32,465 nt of DNA, taken from assembly GCA_937876435.1 (NCBI GenBank), contig CALEIL010000564.1, forward strand, positions 1-32,465, in the 5' to 3' direction. This document shows, one piece after another, positions 15,832 to 25,192 of this stretch. This stretch comes from an uncultured Bacteroidota bacterium. GTDB lineage: Bacteria; Bacteroidota; Bacteroidia; Chitinophagales; Saprospiraceae. Each line of letters starts with the position of its first letter. Position 1 is the first letter of the stretch. Made by a program: the position numbers and the translations under genes. The notes beneath the pieces are model-generated. The model saw nothing but the letters and a program-made list of their open reading frames with translations, was not told the DNA's origin and did not search any database.

Positions 15832-17253
15832 TCAATCGCTTTTCTTGACCGGAAAATCGATAATTACAAACCCGGCATCGGCAGAGGCAGCATATATCGT
15901 CAGCGTTTCATCCTTCCCTTCAACATCTTTGGTGATATGCCACCCCGTCTGAGTTCCGGGAGCTGCATTGGTCGGGCCCAGCATGGAGTACTGGAAAACG
16001 GCTGATTTGTCCGCGCGTTCGTTGAAAAGCTTCAGAGCCTCGACCGCATCAATGCCCTTGGTGATATCGTATATGTACATCACCACCGCGTCGGAGCCGC
16101 TTCTCGCGGCTGTCGTCGTGATCAGGTATCTTTCACCATTGAAATTCACAATCCGGGCATCGCTACTTCTCAGCGGAATGGCGTCGTTGTTCAACTGGTA
16201 GGAGATCACGCCGGATTCGTTGGCCACCCGCAAAGGTGCTTCATATCCAGTAAATAAATAATTGCTGGACTGACCGATCTGATTAAACGACATTACAAAT
16301 GACGAACCTGGTGCGTTGGCCAAAACCACCGGATCCGAAATCGTGGTATAACCCGTGACCGTAAGTCTCAGAATAGTGGTTACCGCGTTGTCCCCAAAAT
16401 ACATATATCCATTCCCATCCTCGTCCAGGTTCACCGACATATTATCCCCATGTCGGCTTCCTACGTCGGGGATGTCGCCGGTTAGTATATCTGCCACTAC
16501 TTCGGGCTCAGCTGAAGGATCGGTCCAATGGTAAATGCGGAAAGGCGAAGCGTGGCTGCCGGACAAACTGGCGATGTAGGTATGGCCGTTCACCTGAGCG
16601 CCCACGTTGATGGGAAAGGTACCACCGGCCACACCGGTCATATTGAGCGGAATGGGTTCCACCTTGTTTTGGCGCAAATCATCGACACTCAGCAGATGGG
16701 ATCCACCCTCAGCCCGGGTCACGATGAGTACGTGCTCTCCGTCAAATCCAGTTCCCCTCGTCAGCAGCGATACAAAGGTGGGATACACCGGATTCCCCAG
16801 GTCGTTGTTGGTGTTGTCGTATATTTCCGGTTCGTTGAAATCAGCCCCGTATACCGGCACGAGCAATCGAAGCGTCACCAGGTATTCCCGAAATCTTTTA
16901 TTGTTGACCACTTTCACTACGATGGTCCTGGAAGCCTGTCCGTCTTCAAACCCCACATCATAGGATTCCTGGTCGAGCGTGGCACCTGGTGACATTTCCG
17001 CTTCAAAACGCAGGTTGGAGAAATCCGTCAACGTATCCAGCCTGGGAAAAGAAACGGTCTTGTTCACTTCATCGACTACTCCTTGTACTACCTGACCGCC
17101 ATCCCCTCCGGCGTTGACTATTTTGATGGACATCAACTGGACTCCATCGTCAGATTCTATATTGACAGGCAAATCCTCCTCGCACGAAAACAACCCAACC
17201 AATACGACGATGGCCGGAATAAGGAACCAATATTTGGATATAGCGCTATTCAT
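15832..17253 (-). CDS. DUF4623-like surface lipoprotein
   Basis: 473 aa lipoprotein (VVLVGLFSCEED, Cys24). Residues of about 35-130 form an Ig-like module (LMSIKIVNAGGDGGQVVQG ... VKVVNNKRFREYLVTLRLL). The remaining 340 residues read as a beta-propeller-like repeat domain (HVLIVTRAEGGSHLLSVDDL, YLFTGYEAPLRVANESG, RYLITTTAARSGSDAVVMYIYD). This arrangement matches my recollection of DUF4623 proteins, which occur beside SusCD pairs. The family name is less certain than the domain description. It lies 39 bases after the susD-like gene and probably acts as an accessory glycan-binding protein on the outer membrane. Confidence 0.78.
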   Translation of the reverse strand: MNSAISKYWFLIPAIVVLVGLFSCEEDLPVNIESDDGVQLMSIKIVNAGGDGGQVVQGVVDEVNKTVSFPRLDTLTDFSNLRFEAEMSPGATLDQESYDVGFEDGQASRTIVVKVVNNKRFREYLVTLRLLVPVYGADFNEPEIYDNTNNDLGNPVYPTFVSLLTRGTGFDGEHVLIVTRAEGGSHLLSVDDLRQNKVEPIPLNMTGVAGGTFPINVGAQVNGHTYIASLSGSHASPFRIYHWTDPSAEPEVVADILTGDIPDVGSRHGDNMSVNLDEDGNGYMYFGDNAVTTILRLTVTGYTTISDPVVLANAPGSSFVMSFNQIGQSSNYLFTGYEAPLRVANESGVISYQLNNDAIPLRSSDARIVNFNGERYLITTTAARSGSDAVVMYIYDITKGIDAVEALKLFNERADKSAVFQYSMLGPTNAAPGTQTGWHITKDVEGKDETLTIYAASADAGFVIIDFPVKKSD

Positions 17254-17292
17254 TTTTTATATTTTATTCTTGAAGAATTCAACAATCATATC

Positions 17293-19101
17293 TTAATTTT
17301 GAGGCCAGCCTTCTGTCTGTTCCAGATTGTAACCCTTGCTGGCGTAATCATCGATCTCCACTTTGCCGACCGGACTCAGGTAAGGATTCACATTGGGGAC
17401 ATTGAGGAATGGCAGTCGATCTCCCGTATCGGTCGATCGGTAGAATCCCTTCATCTCTTCCCCATTGGATCCATTGTATTCGGTCACTTCTCCATCCTTA
17501 TTGACGACGGCAATCTGACCAATTTTACCACTGGTCAATTCGGAAGGTAATTCAGCGGGAAAATTCACCCATCCACCTGAAAGAAGATCGGGATTCACAT
17601 CGGTATCCATATATTCCAGTTTGCTCCACCTTTTCAGGTCATCCAAACGACCGTATTCGAAGGCAAATTCCATTCGTCGTTCGCGTCGGATTTCCCAAAG
17701 TAATGGGGAAACATCGGCATCCCGGGCCGGATCATCGGGCAAATTTCCGATTTCCAGGGGAGCCGTGAGCCCAACTCCTTTGGCTACGGCTTCCGGAGCC
17801 AATGGACGGTTGCGGATCGTATTGACCGATTGGTCCAGATCGCCCTGACTTACAGATCCTGCCCCCAGGTCCGCGAGTTCAGCCTTCGCTTCTATCCAGT
17901 TTAACAACGCCTCCGAATATCGGAAAACCGGATAGTCGATTTGATTCTTGTTGCTGGTAAAGTCGGACGGCGGGGGATTACCTCCTTCCACTATTTCTGC
18001 TACCTCGCGGGGTAAAAATTTGTTGATATACCAATAGGCTGCTCTGTTCTTGTTAGTGGGTTTGTCATAAAACGTGGCTTCCAACCGGGAATCCCTGGTT
18101 TGGATCATGGAGTCCAGGGTAAAGTCTTCGGCGTTGGGATAGGTAGAATTTTGCCACGCATTTCCATCGGTACAAATAAAGGATTTGATGAGATCAGAAG
18201 TTGGTCCAAAACCTACGGATTCCGACAGATTATTGTTGGTGGCGACGGCGTGTAATACGCTTACAGAAGCATCGTAATGCCTGTACAATATCACATCCTT
18301 ATTCCCGGCGAGATTATTGGACGTAAAAAGAGTCCTGAAATCGGTTACGATATCATAAAGACCGCTGTTGATCACCAGTTCCGCCGCTTCCACAGCCAGT
18401 TGAAAAAACTTTTTAGCCCGTTCTGTATCTCCGTAGTAATACCTCTGCCACGAAGCTTCCTGCAGTGCAGTGCGGGAGGTGAACGCCGCCACCACGTACC
18501 GGTTGACCTGTTGATCTCCGTCGTTCAACCGCACATTTTCCATCGCAAATTTTAGATCGTCGTACACCGCGTCCATGACCTGATTACGAGGAGTACGCGG
18601 TTTGTACAAATCATCGAGATCGATATCGCTGACTACGTGGTCATAATACGGCACATCCCCATAAACCCTGACCAGATATGCGTATTCCAGCCCTCGGAAA
18701 AACCGGCCGATCCCCATCCAATGGTTGTAGGCATCTTCAGACAATACATCCTGCATCCGGGTCTGGATTCGGTCGATCATGATGTTGATGGACCGCATAA
18801 GTGACATACTCCAAACTTGACTGTTGGGCACAGATCTGCCAAAATTTCCCTGATTCCCCCACAGAAATACGTCATCGCTAAACTGATACCCCATCAGGGC
18901 TGAACCAGAATAATTAAAATTGATACCATAGCCCGGGAAAAAGGAGGTGTAGTATTTATTCGCGTACAACCGGACATTTTCCTCGGTAGTCCACGCTGTT
19001 TCATCGTTCAATTCGGTCAGTGGGGGTCGATCAAGAAAGTCTTCACAACCCACTATCATCAAAACCATCCACGCACTCAGGAATGAATATATATAATTCA
19101 T
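17293..19101 (-). CDS. RagB/SusD family nutrient-uptake lipoprotein
   Basis: 602 aa outer-membrane lipoprotein (MVLMIVGCEDFLDRPP, Cys19). After the Cys the family opening EDFLDRPPLTELNDETAWTTEENVRLY is present, then the TPR-like core with GIGRFFRGLEYAYLVRVYGDVPYY and the C-terminal RYSEALLNWIEAKAELADL and EIRRERRMEFAFEYGRLDDLKRW, all SusD hallmarks. SusD proteins cap the SusC transporter and bind the oligosaccharide. The gene begins 12 bases after the susC-like stop, so the pair is co-transcribed and forms one transporter. Full family length. Confidence 0.97.
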   Translation of the reverse strand: MNYIYSFLSAWMVLMIVGCEDFLDRPPLTELNDETAWTTEENVRLYANKYYTSFFPGYGINFNYSGSALMGYQFSDDVFLWGNQGNFGRSVPNSQVWSMSLMRSINIMIDRIQTRMQDVLSEDAYNHWMGIGRFFRGLEYAYLVRVYGDVPYYDHVVSDIDLDDLYKPRTPRNQVMDAVYDDLKFAMENVRLNDGDQQVNRYVVAAFTSRTALQEASWQRYYYGDTERAKKFFQLAVEAAELVINSGLYDIVTDFRTLFTSNNLAGNKDVILYRHYDASVSVLHAVATNNNLSESVGFGPTSDLIKSFICTDGNAWQNSTYPNAEDFTLDSMIQTRDSRLEATFYDKPTNKNRAAYWYINKFLPREVAEIVEGGNPPPSDFTSNKNQIDYPVFRYSEALLNWIEAKAELADLGAGSVSQGDLDQSVNTIRNRPLAPEAVAKGVGLTAPLEIGNLPDDPARDADVSPLLWEIRRERRMEFAFEYGRLDDLKRWSKLEYMDTDVNPDLLSGGWVNFPAELPSELTSGKIGQIAVVNKDGEVTEYNGSNGEEMKGFYRSTDTGDRLPFLNVPNVNPYLSPVGKVEIDDYASKGYNLEQTEGWPQN

Positions 19102-19113
19102 GGCATAAAATTT

Positions 19114-22100
19114 TTAAAGTGTAATATTGAGACCCACGGAGGCTATTTTAAACGTCGGATTGGAAGTACCAGTCCGGCCCAGGTTGTAGTTTCCGGCCAG
19201 GGATGAATAACCCGAGATCGCCTCCGGATCGATGGGCAAACCCCTTAGTTTATCAAAAGTGAACATATTTTCAAATGACACATAGATGCGAGCCTGGTCA
19301 ATATTGATACCACTCAGAGCTCTCGGAGGAACATTGTAACCCAGGGTGATATTTTTGATTCGGAAATAGGACATATCGAGCAAATAACGGCTCTGCGGTT
19401 GCATCACGAAGCCCGAATTGGCCCCATTGAGATTCCAGGCCCGGGGATAAAATGCATCGGTATTCTCAGGGGTCCAGTAATCGCTGGCAATCGCCTGGGG
19501 CATGGCACCTTCTTTGGCGAAGAACCCCGGAATCGCCAATTGGCCTGATCCCCATATTTTTCGCTTACCGACGCCCTGTCCGATCACTGAAAAATCAAAG
19601 GACTTATAGTCCAGAGCGATCCTCATTCCGTATTCGTATTGAGGAAGTTCATTCCCGATAACCACCCGATCGCCGGGATCACCAAAAGTGCCCTTGCCTC
19701 TCGTGATATACCCGTCGCCATCCACATCGACGAACTTCACATCACCGGGGCTGATCAGCAGGATTTGATTTCCGTCCTCAAAATTGGTTTGATAGACGGG
19801 GTTTTCACCAGCCTGTTTGTTGGTCACTTTCCCGGTTCCTTCCCATACGATGGTTTCCTGGACAAAATCCCCGTCCTCATCGTACACAAAGTCTTCTTCC
19901 TGATACAACCGATCGGTCACATATCCATAGATATCACCGTACCGTTTGCCAGTCGTAAATGTACTGTCGATGATCCGGTTCTCATAAGGAATATTCCAAT
20001 CCGCCGCTTTTGTGATATCCGTGATGGCGTTGGACAGATTACCGCTCAAGCTGATGCCCAGTCCATTCCGGAACCGATGATTGAAATCGAGTGCCGCCTC
20101 CCATCCACGAGTTCTCAAATTTCCAAAATTTCCCTGAGGGGCGGAAGATCCATACGTGGCGGGTAATGCATTACCCGCGATAATCATATTCTCGGTATTG
20201 CGTTCGAACCAGTCAAAAACCAGCCCAAATCTGTTGTCAAAAAATCTTAGATCCGTTCCCAGATTGAGCGTGGTGATATCCTGCCAGGTGATCCCTGCGG
20301 AGATCGAATTGGGCGTACCCAATTGAAAGAATTGCACCCCGGAACTGGACAACCACGTATTTTTATCGATTCCCAACGATGAAATATACAGGTCGTTGGG
20401 TACGGATTGATCCCCAATAGAACCCCACGATCCCCGGAACTTGGCAAAACTCAAAACGCTCTCGATCCCACTCATGAAGTTCTCATTGCTCAGCACCCAT
20501 CCTGCTGAAAAGGAAGGGAACCACCGCCACTGCAACTCGGAGGGGAACTTGGACGTCCCGTCGTAGCGAAGATTTCCTTCGAGTAGGTATTTATCCGCAA
20601 AATTGTAATTGATCCGCCCGAAATACCCCAATTGAGAATCCCAGTTGGTTCCTCCGCCAGTGGTTTCGGTGCCCACTGCAAAATCGTATTGAGCGTTATC
20701 ATTGTTGATCAATTCGGTCTTTCTGCCCCAGTGACTCTCCCATTTATTCGCTACCATATTGGTCCCCAGCGTAAATTTGAAATGATTACTCCCGGATAGG
20801 TCCAGCAGGTACGTGCTGTAAGCGTTGACGGTGTGTCGCTGAGCCTGAAGGGTGGATTGGTAAATATAGCTTTGATTTTTACCCACATAATTCACCAATG
20901 GGAGGCGGTAAGCCGGCTGTCCTCCTGTGTCCGTCTCATTTCCATTCTCGTCCACATAAACCTGGTTCCCATTTTCGTCCCGGTATGCCACCGGGGTGTA
21001 CCAGGGTTCCCGGGCGGTGATGGAAGGAAGCGATGAATTGTGCTGATCCAGTCTCGTATCATAGGTATAATCAGCTAAAATATTCCAGTGATCGCTGAGA
21101 TCAATCGTCGTTCCAAAATTGAGGTTGGTATATTTGTTACCCTGGACGGCGGTATGTGAATTTTTGGTATCCCAGTACGGGTCTCTGATTTCCTCTCCGT
21201 GTTCCAGCACTCCCGTGGGGAAAAGCAGGCTCCAGCGGTACAGGTACAACCAGGGATCGGCCGCAAATCCAGCCGCATTGGTGGAATTGGGGTAGCGTTT
21301 TGTACGATCTGAATACAAAATACTTCCTCTGATCGTGATCAGGTCGTTGATCGCAGTGGACACCCCCAGACTGCCCGTAATTCTCTTGAAATCATCGTGT
21401 TCGGCGGGTTCCATCATCCCTTGCTGACCGAGAAATCCCACGCTGGCATTGTAAGTGGTAGCGTTCGTCCGGCCATTCATAGACAAATTGTGATTTTGCG
21501 TAAACGCGTTCTTTTTGACCATGGCTTCTACGGGATCATAGATTCTATAGCCATATTTATCGGTTCCGTCAAATATCCAGTCCCGTCCGTACACCATGGG
21601 ATCGTCCTGATCGATGGACTCACCGTATTTTTCTTGCCATTCGCGGATTTTGGCCATGCTCTCATCGTTCACCCGCCAGAATCCTCCGGCTGGTCCGCTG
21701 GCCTTTTGATTTTTGTGTGCGTCCAGGGTGTACTGGAGTCCATCTACGCCGGCCAGTTCAATTTCCTTGAAGGGGTTTTGCCAGGAGAGGTTGTTGGAAT
21801 AAGTCAGATTGACGCCTTCGGTATCTGATCCTTTCTTAGTCGTGATCAGGATTACCCCAAAAGCGGCTTTGGAACCATAGATCGAACTGGAAGCGGCGTC
21901 TTTCAATACGGTAATACTTTCTACATCGTTGGGATTGATCATCTGAATACTCGGGATTTCGACATTATCCACCAGGATAAGGGGTTGGCTGGATCCCTGA
22001 ATAGAGCCTATAAAACCCCGGATCCTCATTAGTGGATCGGAACCTACTTCTCCGGAGGGAATACGAACCGACAGACCTGGGACGAGGCCTTGCAGCCCGC

Positions 22101-22914
22101 GGCCGAGATCTGCGCTGGGTCTGCTTTCGAGCGCCTTTACGTTGACATTGGTTACCGAACCGGTCAGATTTCCTTTTTTCTGTACCCCGTATCCTACTAC
22201 GACCAATTCTTCGAGCTCGGTCAACTCCGACTCCATGATCACATCGATATGAACCTGCCCGTTGATCGGAACTACCAGCCGGTGGTACCCGATGTATGAA
22301 AACACCAGGGTATCCTGCAACTCGGCCTCGATCGAATACATCCCTTCAAAATTGGTGGTACTTCCTCTCGTAGTCCCTTTGACCTGGATATTGACCCCGA
22401 TCAGCGGTTCTCCTGAGGGGTCGGTGACTATCCCTTCCACGATCGCCATATAATCGTGGTTCTGTTCCAGAAGATAGTCTTCCAGTACCGGGGATGACAA
22501 AGTGTTCATGGTCTCCGTCTTGTACGCTGCCACCTTAATCACGATCGTTCTGTCAATGATCGAATACGTGAGGGGTTGTTCCTCAAAGATGGCATCCAGG
22601 GCCTTATCCAATGGCAATTTTTCAATGGAAACCGTGACGGGATGTGCCAGTTGGAGAATCTGGGTGTTGAAAAGGAAATTGAAACCCGTCTGTTTGCGGA
22701 TTTTGAGAAATACCTGGCCCAGTTCGCTGTCCTGTTCGTGCAGAGTCACCAGCTGTGCATCCGCATTGGTAGCGCTGAGATGCACACACAAAGCCAGCAT
22801 AATGACCGTTACGAGTTTCATAATCCTTCCGAATTTTGAATGCCAGATTTCCCTGGTAAAGGTATACCAAACATTTCTGCCCGGTTCATACCATGAGCGT
22901 AAAATATTTTTCAT
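19114..22914 (-). CDS. SusC/RagA-type TonB-dependent outer-membrane transporter with STN domain
   Basis: 1266 aa. A long cytoplasmic leader precedes the real signal core KLVTVIMLALCVHLSATNADAQ (an internal Met at residue 32 is an alternative start). An STN/secretin-N domain follows (about 55-127, QDSELGQVFLKIRKQTGFNFLFN), typical of transporters that signal to FecR. A carboxypeptidase-regulatory-like domain comes next (about 157-230, GIVTDPSGEPLIGVNIQVKG), then the TonB-box/plug start ELEELVVVGYGVQKKGNLTGSV, the plug (SIYGSKAAFGVILITTKKG) and a 22-strand barrel ending SVGLNITL with a C-terminal aromatic-poor strand. It imports a ligand handed over by the adjacent SusD, powered by TonB. The STN domain with the upstream fecR implies trans-envelope signalling. 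Confidence 0.97.
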   Translation of the reverse strand: MKNILRSWYEPGRNVWYTFTREIWHSKFGRIMKLVTVIMLALCVHLSATNADAQLVTLHEQDSELGQVFLKIRKQTGFNFLFNTQILQLAHPVTVSIEKLPLDKALDAIFEEQPLTYSIIDRTIVIKVAAYKTETMNTLSSPVLEDYLLEQNHDYMAIVEGIVTDPSGEPLIGVNIQVKGTTRGSTTNFEGMYSIEAELQDTLVFSYIGYHRLVVPINGQVHIDVIMESELTELEELVVVGYGVQKKGNLTGSVTNVNVKALESRPSADLGRGLQGLVPGLSVRIPSGEVGSDPLMRIRGFIGSIQGSSQPLILVDNVEIPSIQMINPNDVESITVLKDAASSSIYGSKAAFGVILITTKKGSDTEGVNLTYSNNLSWQNPFKEIELAGVDGLQYTLDAHKNQKASGPAGGFWRVNDESMAKIREWQEKYGESIDQDDPMVYGRDWIFDGTDKYGYRIYDPVEAMVKKNAFTQNHNLSMNGRTNATTYNASVGFLGQQGMMEPAEHDDFKRITGSLGVSTAINDLITIRGSILYSDRTKRYPNSTNAAGFAADPWLYLYRWSLLFPTGVLEHGEEIRDPYWDTKNSHTAVQGNKYTNLNFGTTIDLSDHWNILADYTYDTRLDQHNSSLPSITAREPWYTPVAYRDENGNQVYVDENGNETDTGGQPAYRLPLVNYVGKNQSYIYQSTLQAQRHTVNAYSTYLLDLSGSNHFKFTLGTNMVANKWESHWGRKTELINNDNAQYDFAVGTETTGGGTNWDSQLGYFGRINYNFADKYLLEGNLRYDGTSKFPSELQWRWFPSFSAGWVLSNENFMSGIESVLSFAKFRGSWGSIGDQSVPNDLYISSLGIDKNTWLSSSGVQFFQLGTPNSISAGITWQDITTLNLGTDLRFFDNRFGLVFDWFERNTENMIIAGNALPATYGSSAPQGNFGNLRTRGWEAALDFNHRFRNGLGISLSGNLSNAITDITKAADWNIPYENRIIDSTFTTGKRYGDIYGYVTDRLYQEEDFVYDEDGDFVQETIVWEGTGKVTNKQAGENPVYQTNFEDGNQILLISPGDVKFVDVDGDGYITRGKGTFGDPGDRVVIGNELPQYEYGMRIALDYKSFDFSVIGQGVGKRKIWGSGQLAIPGFFAKEGAMPQAIASDYWTPENTDAFYPRAWNLNGANSGFVMQPQSRYLLDMSYFRIKNITLGYNVPPRALSGINIDQARIYVSFENMFTFDKLRGLPIDPEAISGYSSLAGNYNLGRTGTSNPTFKIASVGLNITL

Positions 22915-22941
22915 ATTTTTACAAGCTTTAGATGTTAAATG

Positions 22942-22958
22942 AACGACTTCGAATCGTT
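22942..22958. promoter_or_regulatory. Near-palindrome before the susC-like gene
   Basis: AACGA-C-TTCGAA-TCGTT lies 28-44 bases upstream of the SusC start codon, in the 220-base gap after fecR. It may be an operator or a leader hairpin. The rest of the gap shows no gene. Confidence 0.25.
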
Positions 22959-23134
22959 TGTTTTATGTAATGCCGCTGCAGGTCCGATCGTTAGAACTGC
23001 CACCTCCTTTCGATGGGGCCTAAAGCGGTTTTTTACTTATTTCCTTTTCAATGGCTGGATTTCCTGTCTGTCTTAAGGAATTTTCCAGTTTTCCCCGGTC
23101 GTCGAGTGTCACACAATCGATATCTGCGGAGTAA

Positions 23135-24319
23135 TTATTTATCATTTTTATTAGTTTCTGTTCTGACCACAACCCGTCTGTCTTCCAGACCAAATTTGAT
23201 GTCTCCCGTTTCCTCCAGCATAAGCAGCACGCTTGAAATAGTCACATCCCGGGAAATAAATCCGGTAAATGCCACATCCTTATTCTCGTTGAGATAGGTC
23301 ACCTCTACGTCATACCATCGGGACAATTGACGCATAATTTCTTCCAGACCGGTATTCCAAAACTGGAACAGGCCTTGCTTCCAGGCGGTTACCTGGGCCG
23401 TATCCACTTCTTCCACGACGATGTCCGAAGTTCGGTGATTGATCACCTGTTGTCCCGGCTCGATCGTAAATTCCGCTCCTTCTGTTTCGACTACGACGGA
23501 TCCTTCGACCAGGGTGGTGCGTATATCTTCTTCATCGGGGTAAGCCTTTACGTTGAATTCGGTCCCCAAAACCCGGATGATCTGATTCCCGGATCGAACC
23601 CTGAATGGCTGTTCTTCATTTCTGGTGACGTTAAAATACACCTCACCGGTAATGTCCACCTCTCTGGATTGAGCCGAGAACCTGGTAGGAAAATGGATAG
23701 AGGACATCGCGTTGAGCCAAACCTCTGTCTGGTCGGGTAATATGACTTTGTATTTGCCCCCTCTGGGTGTGGTGATGGTATTGAACACCACGGCATCCTG
23801 TCCTCCCATTGATTCCTTGTCTCCGGGGGCCAGATATGCGACCAGTCCATCGTCGGTTTTATTCACAGAGGTGTGGCCTTCCCGGGCTAGCAGGCCTTTG
23901 TTCACTTCATCCAGGATAATCTGGCTGCCATCCCCCAGGGTCAAAACCGCTTTTTCCATGCCTGGTGCAAGGTCATTGGCAATGACCAGGGAATGGCCGT
24001 CGGTGGGTTTTCCACCACCAGTAGCAAACCAATAAATGCCACCACAAACTATTAGAAGGACGATCGCTGCTGCAGCTATACGGTGCACGAAGTAAAAAGG
24101 CGTTGCTTTATTGGCTGCGTTTTTGGAATTAATTTGTAAATCGATGGACCGAAGCAAGGCAGCTTCAATCTTCGTTTTCTCAGCGAGTTCAGATTCTGGC
24201 CACTCGCTTCCTTCTTCCTGAAAAGACTCGTACCACTGGTTAAACTGCATTATCTCCGCATCGGTAGCCACCCCTGCGGTGATTTTTTCGACCAATTCTT
24301 TCAGATTTTGTGTACTCAT
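23135..24319 (-). CDS. FecR family anti-sigma factor (FecR plus DUF4974)
   Basis: 394 aa from the ATG at 24319 (STQNLKELVEKITAGVATDAEIMQFNQWYE). An upstream in-frame start at 24346 adds nine residues without family similarity. The cytoplasmic N-terminus binds an ECF sigma factor. A single membrane segment (RIAAAAIVLLIVCGGIYWFA, about 79-98) is followed by the periplasmic FecR domain (TPRGGKYKVILPDQTEVWLNAMSSIHFPTRF ... VDITGEVYFNV) and a DUF4974 STN-like domain (FWNTGLEEIMRQLSRWYDVEVTY) that contacts the transporter. It heads the SusCD unit and should gate its transcription, but no sigma gene lies next to it. Confidence 0.95.
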   Translation of the reverse strand: MSTQNLKELVEKITAGVATDAEIMQFNQWYESFQEEGSEWPESELAEKTKIEAALLRSIDLQINSKNAANKATPFYFVHRIAAAAIVLLIVCGGIYWFATGGGKPTDGHSLVIANDLAPGMEKAVLTLGDGSQIILDEVNKGLLAREGHTSVNKTDDGLVAYLAPGDKESMGGQDAVVFNTITTPRGGKYKVILPDQTEVWLNAMSSIHFPTRFSAQSREVDITGEVYFNVTRNEEQPFRVRSGNQIIRVLGTEFNVKAYPDEEDIRTTLVEGSVVVETEGAEFTIEPGQQVINHRTSDIVVEEVDTAQVTAWKQGLFQFWNTGLEEIMRQLSRWYDVEVTYLNENKDVAFTGFISRDVTISSVLLMLEETGDIKFGLEDRRVVVRTETNKNDK

Positions 24320-24355
24320 TCTTTTCTCAACAGTTGTATAATTCACATTGGTTCT

Positions 24356-24403
24356 GTTCTTTCATATCCAAATTTTTTACGGTTCCGTATGCTATGAAAG
24401 AAC
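24356..24403. promoter_or_regulatory. Nested palindrome upstream of fecR
   Basis: An 11-bp perfect inverted repeat, GTTCTTTCATA (24356-24366) and TATGAAAGAAC (24393-24403), encloses a second perfect one, TACGG-TT-CCGTA (24378-24389). It sits 37-84 bases upstream of the fecR start. No U-run follows on the minus strand, so a regulatory site or leader hairpin is favoured over a terminator. Confidence 0.5.
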
Positions 24404-24500
24404 CTGTCCAATGGGTTCACAACTTAAAGGCACATCTAAACACCACATCCCCCAAAGGTTAAATGTTAAATTACCTTTTTAAAGAAAAAATTAGAAGGGC

Positions 24501-24638
24501 TTCCCTGAGAATCCAGAAGTTCCAGCTTCAGGGTGATAGAATGAATGAAGGAAGCAGGACCTTCCTCTGGGAATCCTGAAGCTCCTGCTTCAGGCCGATA
24601 GAAAGAATGAAGGAACTCCTCCCGAGGTTCCTCTCGGG
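24501..24638. repeat. Two tandem 62-bp imperfect repeats with hairpin cores
   Basis: Units at 24501-24562 and 24563-24624 share the pattern GAATCCnGAAG...CTTCAGG...GATAGAA.GAATGAAGGAA. The second contains a perfect stem CCTGAAGC-TCCT-GCTTCAGG (24575-24594), and CCCGAG-GTTCCT-CTCGGG follows at 24621-24638. The repeats occupy the gap of about 360 bases between the cupin operon and fecR and may terminate the cupin transcript. The core GAGCTCC/GAAGCTCC resembles the palindromes at 10859 and 14272. Nothing else was recognised in the gap apart from the nested palindrome. Confidence 0.6.
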
Positions 24639-24703
24639 CAGGAACTAACTGGTAGTTTCTATGAAAAAATTATATCCAATAAAATACATTTTCAGATCGA
24701 TCT

Positions 24704-25183
24704 TTATTTATTGTATTCCTCATCGGTCACAGCCTCCAGCCATTCCGTCGGCCCATTTTGTCGCCCTGTGATGGCAATTTGAATAAATTTCTCGTCCGGG
24801 CCTGCTCCATGCCAATGTGGAACATTGGGTGGACATTTTATTGCCTCACCTTTACGAAGTATTTTCTTGGCTTGACCTTTCTCCTGATAGTAACCAATGC
24901 CGTCGGTTACCAATAATATCTGTCCTGCCGGATGCAAATGCCAATCGCTACGAGCCCCGGGTTCAAAAGTTACATTTCCTACGGAATTGGAATTGAGACT
25001 ATCGGCATCGATCAGTATTTGGAGGTAGGCAGTCCCTGTAAAATTCTCATTAGTGATTTTTTCACCTTGTGGAAAAACAATTGCCGTATGTTGTTTTGAA
25101 TCTTCCATTTTTTGATCGTTGTTACAAGCCATAAAAAAGACCATTACAAGGGGCAGTATATACTTATATCTATGCTTCATCAT
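24704..25183 (-). CDS. Cupin-domain lipoprotein
   Basis: 159 aa. The lipoprotein signal KYILPLVMVFFMAC places the lipidated Cys at residue 20. The single cupin barrel has the metal-binding motif 1 GARSDWHLHPAGQILLVTDGIGYY and motif 2 CPPNVPHWHGAGPDEKF. It belongs to the small cupins often found with carboxymuconolactone decarboxylases and flavodoxins and sometimes annotated as mandelonitrile-lyase-like, with substrate unknown here. Lipidation puts it on the periplasmic face or cell surface. It is the third gene of an operon, 9 bases after the hydrolase gene. Confidence 0.9.
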   Translation of the reverse strand: MMKHRYKYILPLVMVFFMACNNDQKMEDSKQHTAIVFPQGEKITNENFTGTAYLQILIDADSLNSNSVGNVTFEPGARSDWHLHPAGQILLVTDGIGYYQEKGQAKKILRKGEAIKCPPNVPHWHGAGPDEKFIQIAITGRQNGPTEWLEAVTDEEYNK

Positions 25184-25192
25184 TCATTATTT

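Noticed and set aside
19639..20166. Plus-strand open frame of 175 codons
   Set aside because: It lies inside the SusC coding region on the opposite strand.
24356..24403. Rho-independent terminator
   Set aside because: No U-run follows the stem on the minus strand, and a 26-base interior with its own palindrome is atypical.
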